Made by a program: the position numbers and the translations under genes. The notes under the pieces were generated by a model. That model searched no databases. It was not told where the DNA came from and saw nothing but the letters and a program-made list of their open reading frames with translations. A stretch of 64,000 nt of DNA from Nitrosomonas marina (lineage in GTDB: Bacteria; Pseudomonadota; Gammaproteobacteria; Burkholderiales; Nitrosomonadaceae): assembly GCF_900111605.1 (NCBI RefSeq), contig NZ_FOIA01000007.1:50576-114575 (forward strand), in the 5' to 3' direction. Of the stretch, positions 17,851 to 26,809 are shown in pieces. Within the stretch, counting starts at the first letter, position 1. The number at the start of each line of letters is the position of its first letter.

Positions 17851-19788
17851 ATGCCTTTAATTACGCTGGAGAAAGCCTGCCTGGCCTTCGGACATCATGC
17901 ATTGCTGGATCAGGCCAATTTTCAGCTTGATCCGGGTGAACGTGTCGGTTTGATCGGCAGAAACGGCGGCGGCAAATCCAGTTTGTTGAAAATCCTGTCT
18001 GCTGCTATCAAGCTGGATGACGGCAGACTCTGGTGCGCGCCGGGTCTGAAAGTGGCGTATGTTGCACAGGAACCGGCCTTAACAGACACCAATACGGTTT
18101 ATCAGGAAGTCTCAAACGGTCTGGGCGATATCAGCCAGGCGTTACTGGACTATCATACTGTCTCCCATGCGCTAACCGATAGTGAAAACGATACGGAATC
18201 GATGCTTGCACGGCTTCAGGAATTGCAAAATGCACTGGATGCGCAGGATGGGTGGAATATTCAGGCCAGAATTGAAACCGTTATTGATAAGCTGAGCCTG
18301 TCTGCAGACGCATGTATTGGGCAGTTGTCCGGCGGATTGAGAAAGCGGGTAGCATTGGCGCGTGCGCTTGTTATTTCACCCGATGTGCTGTTATTGGATG
18401 AACCGACTAACCACCTTGATTTTGCATCCATAGAATGGCTGGAAGTGTTTCTTCAGGGCTTTTCAGGCAGCGTTTTATTTATCACGCATGACAGGCGCTT
18501 TCTGGATAATGTGGCAACACGGATCATTGAACTCGATCGAGGTGTTTTGACATCATTTTCAGGAAATTTTGCTGCATATCAGTATAAAAAAAATGAAATT
18601 CTGGAAACAGAAGCGACGCAGCGACAGAAATTTGATAAGTTTCTTGCCGAAGAGGAAATATGGATACGCAAAGGTGTTCAGGCGCGATGTACGCGTAATG
18701 AAGGGCGAGTCAGGCGACTGGAAGCGCTGCGAAAGGAACGTGCGCAAAGAAGGGAACGTGTTGGCAAGGCCAGTCTTCAGGTAGGTGTGGGTGATCAGTC
18801 GGGTGAATTGGTTGCAGAATTGACACATGTCAGCAAGGCATTCGGCGATAAAACGATTATTGACGATTTTTCCTGCCGTATAATGCGCAAGGATCGTGTG
18901 GGGTTGCTGGGCCCCAACGGCGCAGGGAAGTCGACACTGCTAAAACTGATACTCGGTGACATGAAGCCGGACTCCGGACAGGTCCGGCAAGGGACCAAGT
19001 TGTCAATTGCTTATTTCGATCAGATGCGTGAACAGTTGGATGATGAAATGACATTAGCCGAGACCATCAGTCAGGGTTCTGAGTTCATCGAAATCAACGG
19101 CAAACGAAAACATGTGATCAGTTACCTGGAAGATTTTCTGTTCCCGCCGCAGCGCGCGCGTTCACGTGTTAAATCGCTTTCTGGCGGAGAACGCAATCGC
19201 TTGTTGCTGGCACGTTTGTTTACCCGACCGGCCAATATTCTCATACTGGATGAGCCGACAAACGATCTGGATATTGAAACGCTGGAATTACTGGAAGAGC
19301 TGCTGCAGAATTATGCTGGCACGCTTTTTCTGGTCAGCCATGATCGAGAATTTCTTGACAATGTCGTCACTCAGGTCATTGTCTTTGAAGGTCGAGGCGT
19401 GTTACGCGAATATGTTGGGGGTTACGCCGAATGGCTCCAGGGACAACTAATTGAGAAACCGGCGATTGCAACTGACAATGCGGTCAAACAGACCGAGAAG
19501 CATCCTACTCCAGGTAAAAAAACAGATAAATCATTATCACGAACTGAAAAGCTGAGTTATCAGGAAACCCGGGAGCTAAATACTTTACCGGATAAAATTG
19601 ACACACTCGAACGGGAACAGGCCAATATCGCCCAGTGTTTAAACAATGCCGATATTTACCGGAATAATCCAGATGAAGCAAAAACACTGCAGTTACGCTT
19701 CTCAGCCATAGAAAAAGAGCTGGCCGAATGTCTCGAAAGATGGGAAGAACTGGAAGCAAAATCGTGTAAAATCAATCAGAGAATCTGA
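17851..19788 (+). CDS. uup: ABC-F family ATPase, Uup-like
   Basis: 645-residue cytosolic ABC-F protein with two ATPase domains and no membrane segment. Domain 1 has Walker A GRNGGGKSS, signature LSGGLRKRVALARAL and Walker B LLLDEPTNHLD. Domain 2 has GPNGAGKST, LSGGERNRLLLARLF and LILDEPTNDLD. Between them is the ABC-F linker with Arg-rich helices. The C-terminal coiled coil (about residues 560-640) with a Lys-rich approach is the Uup hallmark. Uup proteins act on ribosomes or branched DNA and affect precise transposon excision; the role here is inferred. The frame extends upstream to a TTG at 17800, but ATG 17851 begins exactly at the conserved MPLITLEKA. Confidence 0.92.
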   Translation: MPLITLEKACLAFGHHALLDQANFQLDPGERVGLIGRNGGGKSSLLKILSAAIKLDDGRLWCAPGLKVAYVAQEPALTDTNTVYQEVSNGLGDISQALLDYHTVSHALTDSENDTESMLARLQELQNALDAQDGWNIQARIETVIDKLSLSADACIGQLSGGLRKRVALARALVISPDVLLLDEPTNHLDFASIEWLEVFLQGFSGSVLFITHDRRFLDNVATRIIELDRGVLTSFSGNFAAYQYKKNEILETEATQRQKFDKFLAEEEIWIRKGVQARCTRNEGRVRRLEALRKERAQRRERVGKASLQVGVGDQSGELVAELTHVSKAFGDKTIIDDFSCRIMRKDRVGLLGPNGAGKSTLLKLILGDMKPDSGQVRQGTKLSIAYFDQMREQLDDEMTLAETISQGSEFIEINGKRKHVISYLEDFLFPPQRARSRVKSLSGGERNRLLLARLFTRPANILILDEPTNDLDIETLELLEELLQNYAGTLFLVSHDREFLDNVVTQVIVFEGRGVLREYVGGYAEWLQGQLIEKPAIATDNAVKQTEKHPTPGKKTDKSLSRTEKLSYQETRELNTLPDKIDTLEREQANIAQCLNNADIYRNNPDEAKTLQLRFSAIEKELAECLERWEELEAKSCKINQRI

Positions 19789-19842
19789 TGGCATGCAAGG
19801 GCAATTTCCCTATAAACAACATGGACATAGTTCGTTTTTTCA

Positions 19843-19869
19843 TTGACCAAATTGAGCACTTCGTATAAA
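19843..19869 (+). promoter_or_regulatory. Possible sigma-70 promoter of the cytochrome c pair
   Basis: TTGACC (19843-19848) and TATAAA (19864-19869) with a 15-base spacer, shorter than the ideal 17. It lies about 30 bases before the first cytochrome start. Tentative. Confidence 0.3.
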
Positions 19870-19898
19870 GTCTAGCTTTTGAGAGGAGGAGGCTTACA

Positions 19899-20225
19899 AT
19901 GAAACAAAAAATAATGATTAATTTATTACTTGCCTCGAGCATGCTTTTCTTTTTATCAGGCAATGCTCAAGCTGAAGGTGATGCGGCTGCGGGAAAGGAA
20001 TTGAATTCAATGTGTGTTGGCTGTCATGGAATTGAGGGATATCGTACTGCTTTCCCTACAACTTATCATGTTCCCAAGATTGGCGGGCAACATGCTGAAT
20101 ATATTGTCAAATCACTTGAAGGCTACAGAGATGGCACACGCAGTCACCCTTCCATGACGGCGTTAGCAAAAACTCTTTCAGATCAGGACATTAAAGATCT
20201 AGCTGCTTTCTACGCAAATAACTAA
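19899..20225 (+). CDS. Small monohaem cytochrome c (class I)
   Basis: 108-residue periplasmic electron carrier. A signal peptide of about 25 residues ends at AQA, leaving a mature protein of about 83. Haem attachment is CVGCH at about 38-42, and SMTAL near residue 87 supplies a probable axial Met. It resembles one half of a cytochrome c4 (GxELNSMCVGCHG, IGGQHAEYIVKSLEGYRDG). The ribosome site GAGGAGG lies seven bases before ATG. It forms a tandem pair with the next gene, only 37 bases away. Confidence 0.92.
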   Translation: MKQKIMINLLLASSMLFFLSGNAQAEGDAAAGKELNSMCVGCHGIEGYRTAFPTTYHVPKIGGQHAEYIVKSLEGYRDGTRSHPSMTALAKTLSDQDIKDLAAFYANN

Positions 20226-20262
20226 TTAAGTCATCATCTATAGAGGGAAGAAGGAATTAATT

Positions 20263-20592
20263 ATGAAGAAATTTATGATTGCGACACTTAGTGGCGCAGC
20301 TTTGATACTATTTGGAAACGCTGCTGCAGCTGATATTGATGCAGGTAAAAACAAAGCTGCTGAAGTCTGCGCATCCTGCCATGGCATAGACGGAAACAGC
20401 CCGGCACCAAATTTTCCACATATTGGTGGCCAGCACAGAACATACCTTGAAAAAGCTTTAAAAGATTATAAATCCGGCACTCGTACCGACCCAGTCATGA
20501 ACGGTATGGCTGCCGCCTTAAGCAATGATGATATTGAAAATCTTGCTTTCTATTATTCCAGCCTGCCAGGTAAATTGAATTCAAACAAATAA
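20263..20592 (+). CDS. Small monohaem cytochrome c (class I), tandem paralogue
   Basis: 109-residue periplasmic cytochrome. The signal peptide is about 22 residues (to AAAA), the haem site CASCH is at about 37-41, and the probable axial Met lies in [10 protein letters not shown]. It shares the c4-like half pattern [19 protein letters not shown] with the preceding protein, so the two arose by duplication; together they resemble a split dihaem c4. The ribosome site AGGGAAGAAGG precedes the start. Intrinsic terminator downstream. Confidence 0.92.
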   Translation: MKKFMIATLSGAALILFGNAAAADIDAGKNKAAEVCASCHGIDGNSPAPNFPHIGGQHRTYLEKALKDYKSGTRTDPVMNGMAAALSNDDIENLAFYYSSLPGKLNSNK

Positions 20593-20674
20593 TAATCAAG
20601 AAAATTATAAGAATACAATAGGATATCAATTTTTAAGTGATTGATATAAAATAATAATTCTTAGTGCTGACTAT

Positions 20675-20722
20675 AAACGGAATGTGGACGAATTGGGATA
20701 CGTCCACATTTCGTTTTTTATT
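20675..20722 (+). terminator. Rho-independent terminator of the cytochrome c pair
   Basis: A stem of about 15 bp (AACGGAATGTGGACG / CGTCCACATTTCGTT, one mismatch) with a 10-base loop, followed by TTTTTATTT. It is located about 85 bases after the second cytochrome. Confidence 0.8.
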
Positions 20723-20799
20723 TCCGTCAATTCTGGGTTTATTGTTTTTTGTGCCGTGAGCTGAGTATGGTTTTCTGTCAAACGCCATGGCAGCGTTTC

Positions 20800-21780
20800 T
20801 CAGGGGAGCTCGATTGAAACAAAAACACCCGCATGATCTGATACCCCCACCTGATTATTATCGACAAGATCATTAAATACAACGCTGCTTTGAAGAATGC
20901 GAGCTGGTGTCTTAACAAAAAAATAATCAATGCGCCTCGCCGAATCGCCAGCATCCAGAGTGGAAACGCCTACAGTACAGTGCTGGTCGGCAATTCCTGT
21001 ATTATCGCACAAACTTTCCAGGAGCCTTCCATTTGCATAAGCATCAGTAAAGCCAGTTTCAATAATACTGTCATAAAAGATGCGTTCTTCAAACGGATCA
21101 GTGCGGAAGCGGTCAATATTAAAGTCACCGCCGAGAATAACCGGGTTAGTCTGTGGATAATTGCTCTCAGTCTCATTAATGAACGTTAACAATACCTGAA
21201 GCTGTGCGCCAAGTTCATCGGCACTGCATTGTGCGCATAAGTGCGTATTGTATACATTGATAAATCCGAGTTCGGGAATTTTCAGGCGCGTCATCATCAC
21301 ATTCCTGGGTAGTTTGATGTCATGTCCCTTGAATTCCAGTTCTGAAGCTTTGGGCAACCGTTTCGTCATTTTAAAATCAATTTCGCAGCGGGACAGAACT
21401 GCGTTAGCTACCATTAAAAGTCCCGGCAGTCCAGTTTCAAACGCGGTTTGCAAATCGTAAGCGTGTCCCCGTTCACGCAGCTTACCTTGAAGATCAAGCG
21501 CGCTGTTGGCGGTTCCTACCAAAACACCACCGGCTACTTCTTGTAACAGAATAACGTCTAACGATGTATCTGAAGCAAAATCGGCAATTGCCTCCAGCCG
21601 TGAATCACGCGTCTGGGTTTCAGAAAACAACAGATTGATTGTCAATAAATTTAAATGTCCACGATCTGCAACGTCATTACAGCTATTTAACTGTGTACCG
21701 CCGCCAGAATCCGGCGGCAAGCCGCTGCAACCTGATATACCCAGAATGCCCAGCAATATTACAAACCATAGTAGTTTCAT
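20800..21780 (-). CDS. Exported lipoprotein of the endonuclease/exonuclease/phosphatase (EEP) fold
   Basis: 326 residues. The N-terminus is a lipoprotein signal with lipobox LGISGC (Cys18). The EEP domain follows: LLTINLLFSETQTRDSRLEAI, the metal-binding Glu in ILLQEVAGG, VYNTHLCAQCS, GGDFNIDRF with its catalytic Asp and Asn, and SDHAGVF near the C-terminus with the Asp-His pair. All key residues of the fold are present, so it should be an active metal-dependent phosphodiesterase or nuclease at the cell surface or periplasm. The substrate (extracellular DNA, phospholipid head groups, inositol phosphates) cannot be told. It has no obvious partner gene. Confidence 0.82.
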   Translation of the reverse strand: MKLLWFVILLGILGISGCSGLPPDSGGGTQLNSCNDVADRGHLNLLTINLLFSETQTRDSRLEAIADFASDTSLDVILLQEVAGGVLVGTANSALDLQGKLRERGHAYDLQTAFETGLPGLLMVANAVLSRCEIDFKMTKRLPKASELEFKGHDIKLPRNVMMTRLKIPELGFINVYNTHLCAQCSADELGAQLQVLLTFINETESNYPQTNPVILGGDFNIDRFRTDPFEERIFYDSIIETGFTDAYANGRLLESLCDNTGIADQHCTVGVSTLDAGDSARRIDYFFVKTPARILQSSVVFNDLVDNNQVGVSDHAGVFVSIELP

Positions 21781-22171
21781 AATTTATTCTCCATTCGTAG
21801 TCGCATGATCTAATCTATTGGATAGCATAAATTTTTTCATCAATCCTGTATATCTGATCGCTATACAAACGCTGACATATTCGGAAATGACAATTTATCG
21901 TACCACGGTTAGTGGTTCTGCGGAGAACTGCTTGTATCCTGAGTTGTAACAACGTGTTCAGTACTGCGCACGTCATGTTACTGTGAAAAGATAACGTTGT
22001 GTCTTTGTTTGCGACGAGTTGATTTTAATCGATGACTCAGGCCGTGAGGATTCGGGTAAAATAACAACTTTTGATATAAGTGCAAACCAGTAATGATGAA
22101 CAGAAAATTAGTGGTCTGGTTAGCCGCATAGCTAAAAAAATTTCTAGCACACACACAATAGGGAGATATAA
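21781..22171. other. Intergenic region between divergent EEP lipoprotein and small lipoprotein genes
   Basis: About 390 bases. No coding frame, RNA gene or strong repeat is seen. It should contain the divergent promoters, none of which I could place with confidence. Confidence 0.5.
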
Positions 22172-22369
22172 ATGAATCTTAAAAAATACAGCACTGTTTG
22201 CGCCATCGGAATGAGTATCATCTTGTTTGGATGCGACAGTGTGCCGGAGGCGAATGTAGTCAATTGTTCGGGGAGGGGAATGGAGAAATCATTGGCTGCC
22301 TTTAAGAATGACGAAGCAGCGAGACAGGCATTTCTAGACAAATGCAACGCGCTGGCACAAGAACAATAA
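22172..22369 (+). CDS. Small lipoprotein, function unknown
   Basis: 65-residue protein with a good ribosome site (AGGGAGAT, six bases before ATG) and a lipoprotein signal ending in the lipobox LFGC (Cys21). The mature 45 residues contain two further Cys (in VNCSGRG and LDKCNAL) that could form a disulfide, and a helical segment KNDEAARQAF. This layout recalls small entry-exclusion-type lipoproteins, but I cannot assign a family. An imperfect hairpin follows the gene. Confidence 0.6.
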   Translation: MNLKKYSTVCAIGMSIILFGCDSVPEANVVNCSGRGMEKSLAAFKNDEAARQAFLDKCNALAQEQ

Positions 22370-22402
22370 ACTGCGCATCAAACCAGATACCGTCCCAGCG
22401 TC

Positions 22403-22435
22403 TGTTCCGGTGTTGTTTCGATCACAACCGGAACA
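22403..22435. other. Hairpin after the small lipoprotein gene
   Basis: TGTTCCGGT (22403-22411) pairs with ACCGGAACA (22427-22435) across a 15-base loop. No T-run follows, so it is not a standard intrinsic terminator; it may stabilise the mRNA 3' end. Confidence 0.4.
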
Positions 22436-22599
22436 AAGCGGGACACAACCAAAACAGGTATGTGACTTGGCAAACAGATTTTTTTGCATGGCTTACACAG
22501 GGTCCTTCAAAACCATTCGTTGATGATTTTTCTGTTTTAAGGCAAGCGGAATGGCAACGTGGATTTTCGTAGCCATTATGATATACCAGTCTTATCTGC

Positions 22600-23484
22600 T
22601 CAATTGTCACCGGAAATCGAGTCCAGATTTTTCGCTGCTTTCCGGTATCCCAGTTCGATCATTTCTGAAGCGCGTTCAAATTCCAGTGTGCCGCATGCAT
22701 TCCTGGCAATTTCAATTGTATGATCAGGAGGATAAGCTGCCAGCTTCTGCCTGGCAATTGTGCTTTGCATGGCGTCGATTGCTTGATTAACAACATCATA
22801 AGCATCCAGATCGATGCCGTCTTTCAAAACAACCTTTTGCTGAAGGTTTTTGATAAAACTCGCAATTCTTTCATGAAAACTATTCGATTCGTTGGGTAGT
22901 TCGACGGGTCTGTCATCCAGCGCCGGGGAGTTTTTTGGTGGCCCGCACAGATTGACTGCGATGGTTATTTCGGTTCCATCGCCAAAGGTTGGCGCGATTG
23001 GTACTGGATTTAGCACGCCCCCGTCAATCAAGTTGACTCCTTTGTAATTATAGGGTGTAAACAGCATCGGCAGCGAGATAGATGCCCGAATGGCGCTGAA
23101 CAGTTCTCCGGAATTTATCCATATTTCTTTTTCATTTGTAATATCAGCGGCTACCGCGGTATATCGTACCGGGAGATCTTCGATTAACTGGTTACCAACC
23201 AGGTCAACTAATGTATTGATGACTTTATCTCCTTTAAAAAAACCGGTTGTGCTCCATGATATATCAAGCAGCGAAATGATATCCATTTTAGTGACTGCCT
23301 TAATCCAGTGCTCGAATTCCGCCAGTTTTCCAGATGCATATATGCCGCCGACGAGCGCGCCTATGGAGCAGCCAGTAATGGATTTGATCTCGTAGCCATT
23401 CTCGTTCAGCCAGTGAATAATCCCGATATGTGCCAATCCACGTGCTCCGCCACTGCCCAATACAAGTGATACGGTTTTTTTCAT
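22600..23484 (-). CDS. Patatin-like phospholipase
   Basis: 294-residue patatin-family serine hydrolase, RssA-like. The oxyanion loop GSGGARG is at about residues 10-16, the nucleophile Ser is in GCSIG at about 43-47, and the catalytic Asp is in DGGVLNP near 188. So the Ser-Asp dyad is complete and lipid acyl hydrolase activity is expected. There is no signal peptide. The frame extends far upstream over the end of the RND gene; ATG 23484 is chosen because the conserved KKTVSLVLGSGG begins there and an AGGA lies about 12 bases before. It follows the RND efflux operon on the same strand after a 211-bp gap with a hairpin. Confidence 0.86.
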   Translation of the reverse strand: MKKTVSLVLGSGGARGLAHIGIIHWLNENGYEIKSITGCSIGALVGGIYASGKLAEFEHWIKAVTKMDIISLLDISWSTTGFFKGDKVINTLVDLVGNQLIEDLPVRYTAVAADITNEKEIWINSGELFSAIRASISLPMLFTPYNYKGVNLIDGGVLNPVPIAPTFGDGTEITIAVNLCGPPKNSPALDDRPVELPNESNSFHERIASFIKNLQQKVVLKDGIDLDAYDVVNQAIDAMQSTIARQKLAAYPPDHTIEIARNACGTLEFERASEMIELGYRKAAKNLDSISGDN

Positions 23485-23646
23485 AAAATAGCCAAATCCT
23501 GTTACAAAGGGCGACATTATCCACGAACGGGCGTGTCTTGACCAGAAAACGGACAACGATACTGTGTTTTGTTGTTTTGTTTCTGAAAGTGATCGGCCCC
23601 CAGTGCCGGAGTTTTTGTGTAGGTGCTGTCCAATTTTTTTTTGCAG

Positions 23647-23679
23647 GAACGGGCAGAAGTGCAGGACCTCTGCCCGTTC
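23647..23679. other. Hairpin between the RND pump gene and the patatin gene
   Basis: An 11-bp perfect inverted repeat GAACGGGCAGA (23647-23657) / TCTGCCCGTTC (23669-23679) with an 11-base loop. It is not followed by a T-run on either strand, so more likely an mRNA processing or stability element than an intrinsic terminator. Confidence 0.55.
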
Positions 23680-23695
23680 AACAAAACAACAATTG

Positions 23696-26600
23696 CTATG
23701 TTTTACGCGACAGGCGGGCGGTGATGACAAAAAACAGCGGTACGAAAAAAATGGCCAGAAATGTAGCCGCCAGCATGCCGCCAAATACGCCGGTGCCGAT
23801 TGAATGACGACTCGCCGCACCTGCACCGGATGCCAGCACTAATGGCAGCACACCGAGAATGAAGGCCATCGAAGTCATGATAATCGGCCGGAAGCGCAGG
23901 CGGGCAGCTTCCAGTGCTGCTTTTGTCAGTGACATGCCTGAGGCGTAACGCTGACTTGCGAACTCCACGATCAGTATGGCATTTTTTGCTGCAAGCCCGA
24001 TCAGCGTGATCAGTCCGATCTGGAAATAGACATCATTGCTAAGCTCTCGTGTCCAGATCGCCAGCAGTGCACCAAGTACGCCGAAAGGTATGATTAAAAT
24101 AACCGCCAAAGGTGTCGACCAGTTTTCATATAGCGCGGCGAGTACCAGAAATACCATGAGCAGCGCAAATGCGAAGATCATAACAGACTGGCCGCCGGCT
24201 TTTTTTTCCTGCAGGGAAATACCGTCCCAGTCAATAGTGTAGCCATCGGGCTTGAGTAGTTCTTCGGCCAGTTGCTCAAGTGCGGCGATGGCCTGACCTG
24301 AACTGTAGCCGGGTGCGGCCGCGCCGAGTACAAGGGCTGAATTGAATCCGTTAAAGTGCGTAACAGGGTCGGGGCCGCTGCTAAAGTAAGTAGAGACAAC
24401 GGTATCCAGTGGCACCATGGTTTGCTCGGCATTATTCCGGGTGCGAACAAATATTTTGCTGATGTCTCCGGGGCTAGAGCGGTATTCCGGGGGAGCTTCG
24501 GTCTGTACGCGGTAAACTCTGCCGAATTTGATGAAGTCGTTGATATACATGTTTCCGAAATAGGCCTGCATGGTATCGAACACTTCCGAAATCGGCACGC
24601 CCAATGACTTGGCCCGTTCCCGATCTATCTGTGCAAAAAGTCGTGGCGTGTTGACACGGAAATTTGTACTGGCTTTGGCAATTGCGGGGTGTTCAGTTGC
24701 CTTTGCCGTAAATTCTTGCGCTGCTGCCGCAAATTCACCAAAGTCGCGGCTGACTGGATCCAGCAGCTGTAGCGAAAATCCACCGGTGGCGCCCAGACCG
24801 GGTATTGCCGGTGGATTGAATGCTAGGATCAGCGCGTCGGGAATTTTTGCAAATTCTGCGAATGCTGAACTGATAAGTCCCTGGGCCTGCTGACTCTGAT
24901 CCTGACGCTCATCCCAGTGATGCAACGGTACGAACATGGTTGCCTGATTGGTGCCACGCGTATTGAAGACGAAATTCTGTCCTGCCAGTACGTCGGTGGA
25001 ATGTACAGCCGGATTTGATATGAAATAATCTTCAAGTTTTTCGACTACGTCGATGGTTCTGGCTTTCGAGGCGCCTTCGGGCAAGTGAAAAATCGTAATG
25101 AAATAGCCTTGATCTTCTTCGGGCAGAAAACTTTTGGGGATAGTCTGGAACAAGCCGGCTGCAACGACGATCAAGACCGCAAAAAATGCAATTGCGATGA
25201 ATGAACTTTTCAATATCGTATCGACTGCTCTGACATAACGTTTCTGCATCCATCCAAATATACGGTCAAACAGTTTCCAGAATGTATTTTTTGGAGCATC
25301 AAGACCCGGTTCGAGTACCAGAGCACACAGCGCAGGACTTAGCGTCAGAGCAACAAATCCGGAAATTGCAACCGAAACGGCAATAGTGATGGCAAACTGT
25401 TTGTACAGCTGTCCAGTGATGCCCTCCAGAAAGCCAACGGGAACGAATACGGCTGCCAATACCAGTACTGAGGCGATTACCGCACCGGTCACTTCGTTCA
25501 TCGCCTTGATTGCTGCGTCTTTGGGCGACAGTCCGCCCTTGGTGATATTACGCTCAACATTCTCGACTACAATAATGGCATCGTCGACGACGATACCGAT
25601 TGCCAGTACCATCCCGAACAGTGTCAGCGTATTGATCGAAAAACCGAGTGCATACATGCCTGCCATAGCGCCGATCAGTGAAATGGGTACGGTAACTGCG
25701 GGTATCAGGGTCGCGCGCCAGCTTTGCAAAAACAGAAACACTACAAGAATGACCAGAATTGAAGCCTCTATCAGTGTTTTAAAAACTTCGTTGATTGAAA
25801 CTTCAATAAATTGTGTTGTGTCGTAAGGCACATCATATGACATACCTGTTGGGAAACTGCTTGCGAGTCTTGCCATTTCTTCACGCACTTTTTTAACGGT
25901 TTCAAGTGCGTTGGCGCCGGGTGCGAGAAAAGTCAGTAGAAACGTGTTGGGAATGCCGTTCCAGCGTCCTTCGAGATCATAGGACTGGGCGCCGAGTTCG
26001 ACGCTGGCAACGTCGCGCATGCGCACCATGGAACCATCCGGATATGCTCGGATAATCATTTCCTCGAATTCCTGGACTTCGCTCATGCGACCACTGGTGA
26101 TTACCGGAATTGTGAGCTCCGTTCTTTTCCCGGTTGGCTCGCGGCCGACCCTGCCTGCCGGAAAATCCCGGTTTTGTTCACGTACTACGTTGGCAATCTC
26201 GGTGGGAGTAATGTTGAGCTGTGCCATTCGCACCGGATCCAGAATCAGTCGCATGGCATAATTTTGTGCACCATAAACAACTGCGTCACCCACGCCGGGG
26301 ATGCGCTTGATATTGTCCAGTACCTGGATCAAGGCATAGTTGGAGATATAGACAGGATCATGCTTGGGGTCGGTGGAGTTGAGAGCGACAACCGCAAGCA
26401 GATTGGGCGACATTTTTTTAACTGTTATGCCCTGACGGATCACTTCATCCGGTAACTGCGGCTCAGCCAGTTTTTGCCGGTTCTGCGTCTGGACCTGCGC
26501 AATATCGACATCCGTCCCGATTTCGAATGTCAGGCGCATCACCATGTGTCCGTCATTGGTGCTGGTGGAATCATAATACAGCAGGTTGTCGATGCCTGGC

Positions 26601-26809
26601 AGCTGTACCTCAATTGGACGCGCTACCGATTCGGCTACAACCTCCGCGCTCGCACCCGGGTAGTCGGCTTCAATCTGTATCATGGGCGGTGCAATTTGTG
26701 GAAATTGCGCCACTGGCAGTTTTTGTGACGAAACCAGACCGACTATAACGATGAGTATGGACAATACCGATGCAAATACCGGTCGTTCAATAAAAAATCG
26801 TGGATTCAT
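23696..26809 (-). CDS. RND efflux pump inner-membrane transporter (HAE1, AcrB/MexB-like)
   Basis: 1037-residue proton-driven drug exporter of the hydrophobe/amphiphile RND family. Features include the N-terminal helix MNPRFFIERPVFASVLSIL, large periplasmic loops, the TM4 proton-relay Asp pair in GIVVDDAIIVVENVERN, and the essential TM10 Lys in AAKNAILIVEFA. Length equals the family norm. Twelve transmembrane helices are expected. Its ATG overlaps the stop of the adaptor gene by four bases, so the operon runs outer-membrane factor, adaptor, pump. It should extrude hydrophobic or amphipathic compounds; the exact substrates are unknown. Confidence 0.96.
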   Translation of the reverse strand: MNPRFFIERPVFASVLSILIVIVGLVSSQKLPVAQFPQIAPPMIQIEADYPGASAEVVAESVARPIEVQLPGIDNLLYYDSTSTNDGHMVMRLTFEIGTDVDIAQVQTQNRQKLAEPQLPDEVIRQGITVKKMSPNLLAVVALNSTDPKHDPVYISNYALIQVLDNIKRIPGVGDAVVYGAQNYAMRLILDPVRMAQLNITPTEIANVVREQNRDFPAGRVGREPTGKRTELTIPVITSGRMSEVQEFEEMIIRAYPDGSMVRMRDVASVELGAQSYDLEGRWNGIPNTFLLTFLAPGANALETVKKVREEMARLASSFPTGMSYDVPYDTTQFIEVSINEVFKTLIEASILVILVVFLFLQSWRATLIPAVTVPISLIGAMAGMYALGFSINTLTLFGMVLAIGIVVDDAIIVVENVERNITKGGLSPKDAAIKAMNEVTGAVIASVLVLAAVFVPVGFLEGITGQLYKQFAITIAVSVAISGFVALTLSPALCALVLEPGLDAPKNTFWKLFDRIFGWMQKRYVRAVDTILKSSFIAIAFFAVLIVVAAGLFQTIPKSFLPEEDQGYFITIFHLPEGASKARTIDVVEKLEDYFISNPAVHSTDVLAGQNFVFNTRGTNQATMFVPLHHWDERQDQSQQAQGLISSAFAEFAKIPDALILAFNPPAIPGLGATGGFSLQLLDPVSRDFGEFAAAAQEFTAKATEHPAIAKASTNFRVNTPRLFAQIDRERAKSLGVPISEVFDTMQAYFGNMYINDFIKFGRVYRVQTEAPPEYRSSPGDISKIFVRTRNNAEQTMVPLDTVVSTYFSSGPDPVTHFNGFNSALVLGAAAPGYSSGQAIAALEQLAEELLKPDGYTIDWDGISLQEKKAGGQSVMIFAFALLMVFLVLAALYENWSTPLAVILIIPFGVLGALLAIWTRELSNDVYFQIGLITLIGLAAKNAILIVEFASQRYASGMSLTKAALEAARLRFRPIIMTSMAFILGVLPLVLASGAGAASRHSIGTGVFGGMLAATFLAIFFVPLFFVITARLSRKT

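Noticed and set aside
23647..23679. Intrinsic terminator after the RND pump gene
   Set aside because: The hairpin is strong but is followed by an A-run, not a T-run, in the direction of transcription, so it is listed only as a hairpin.
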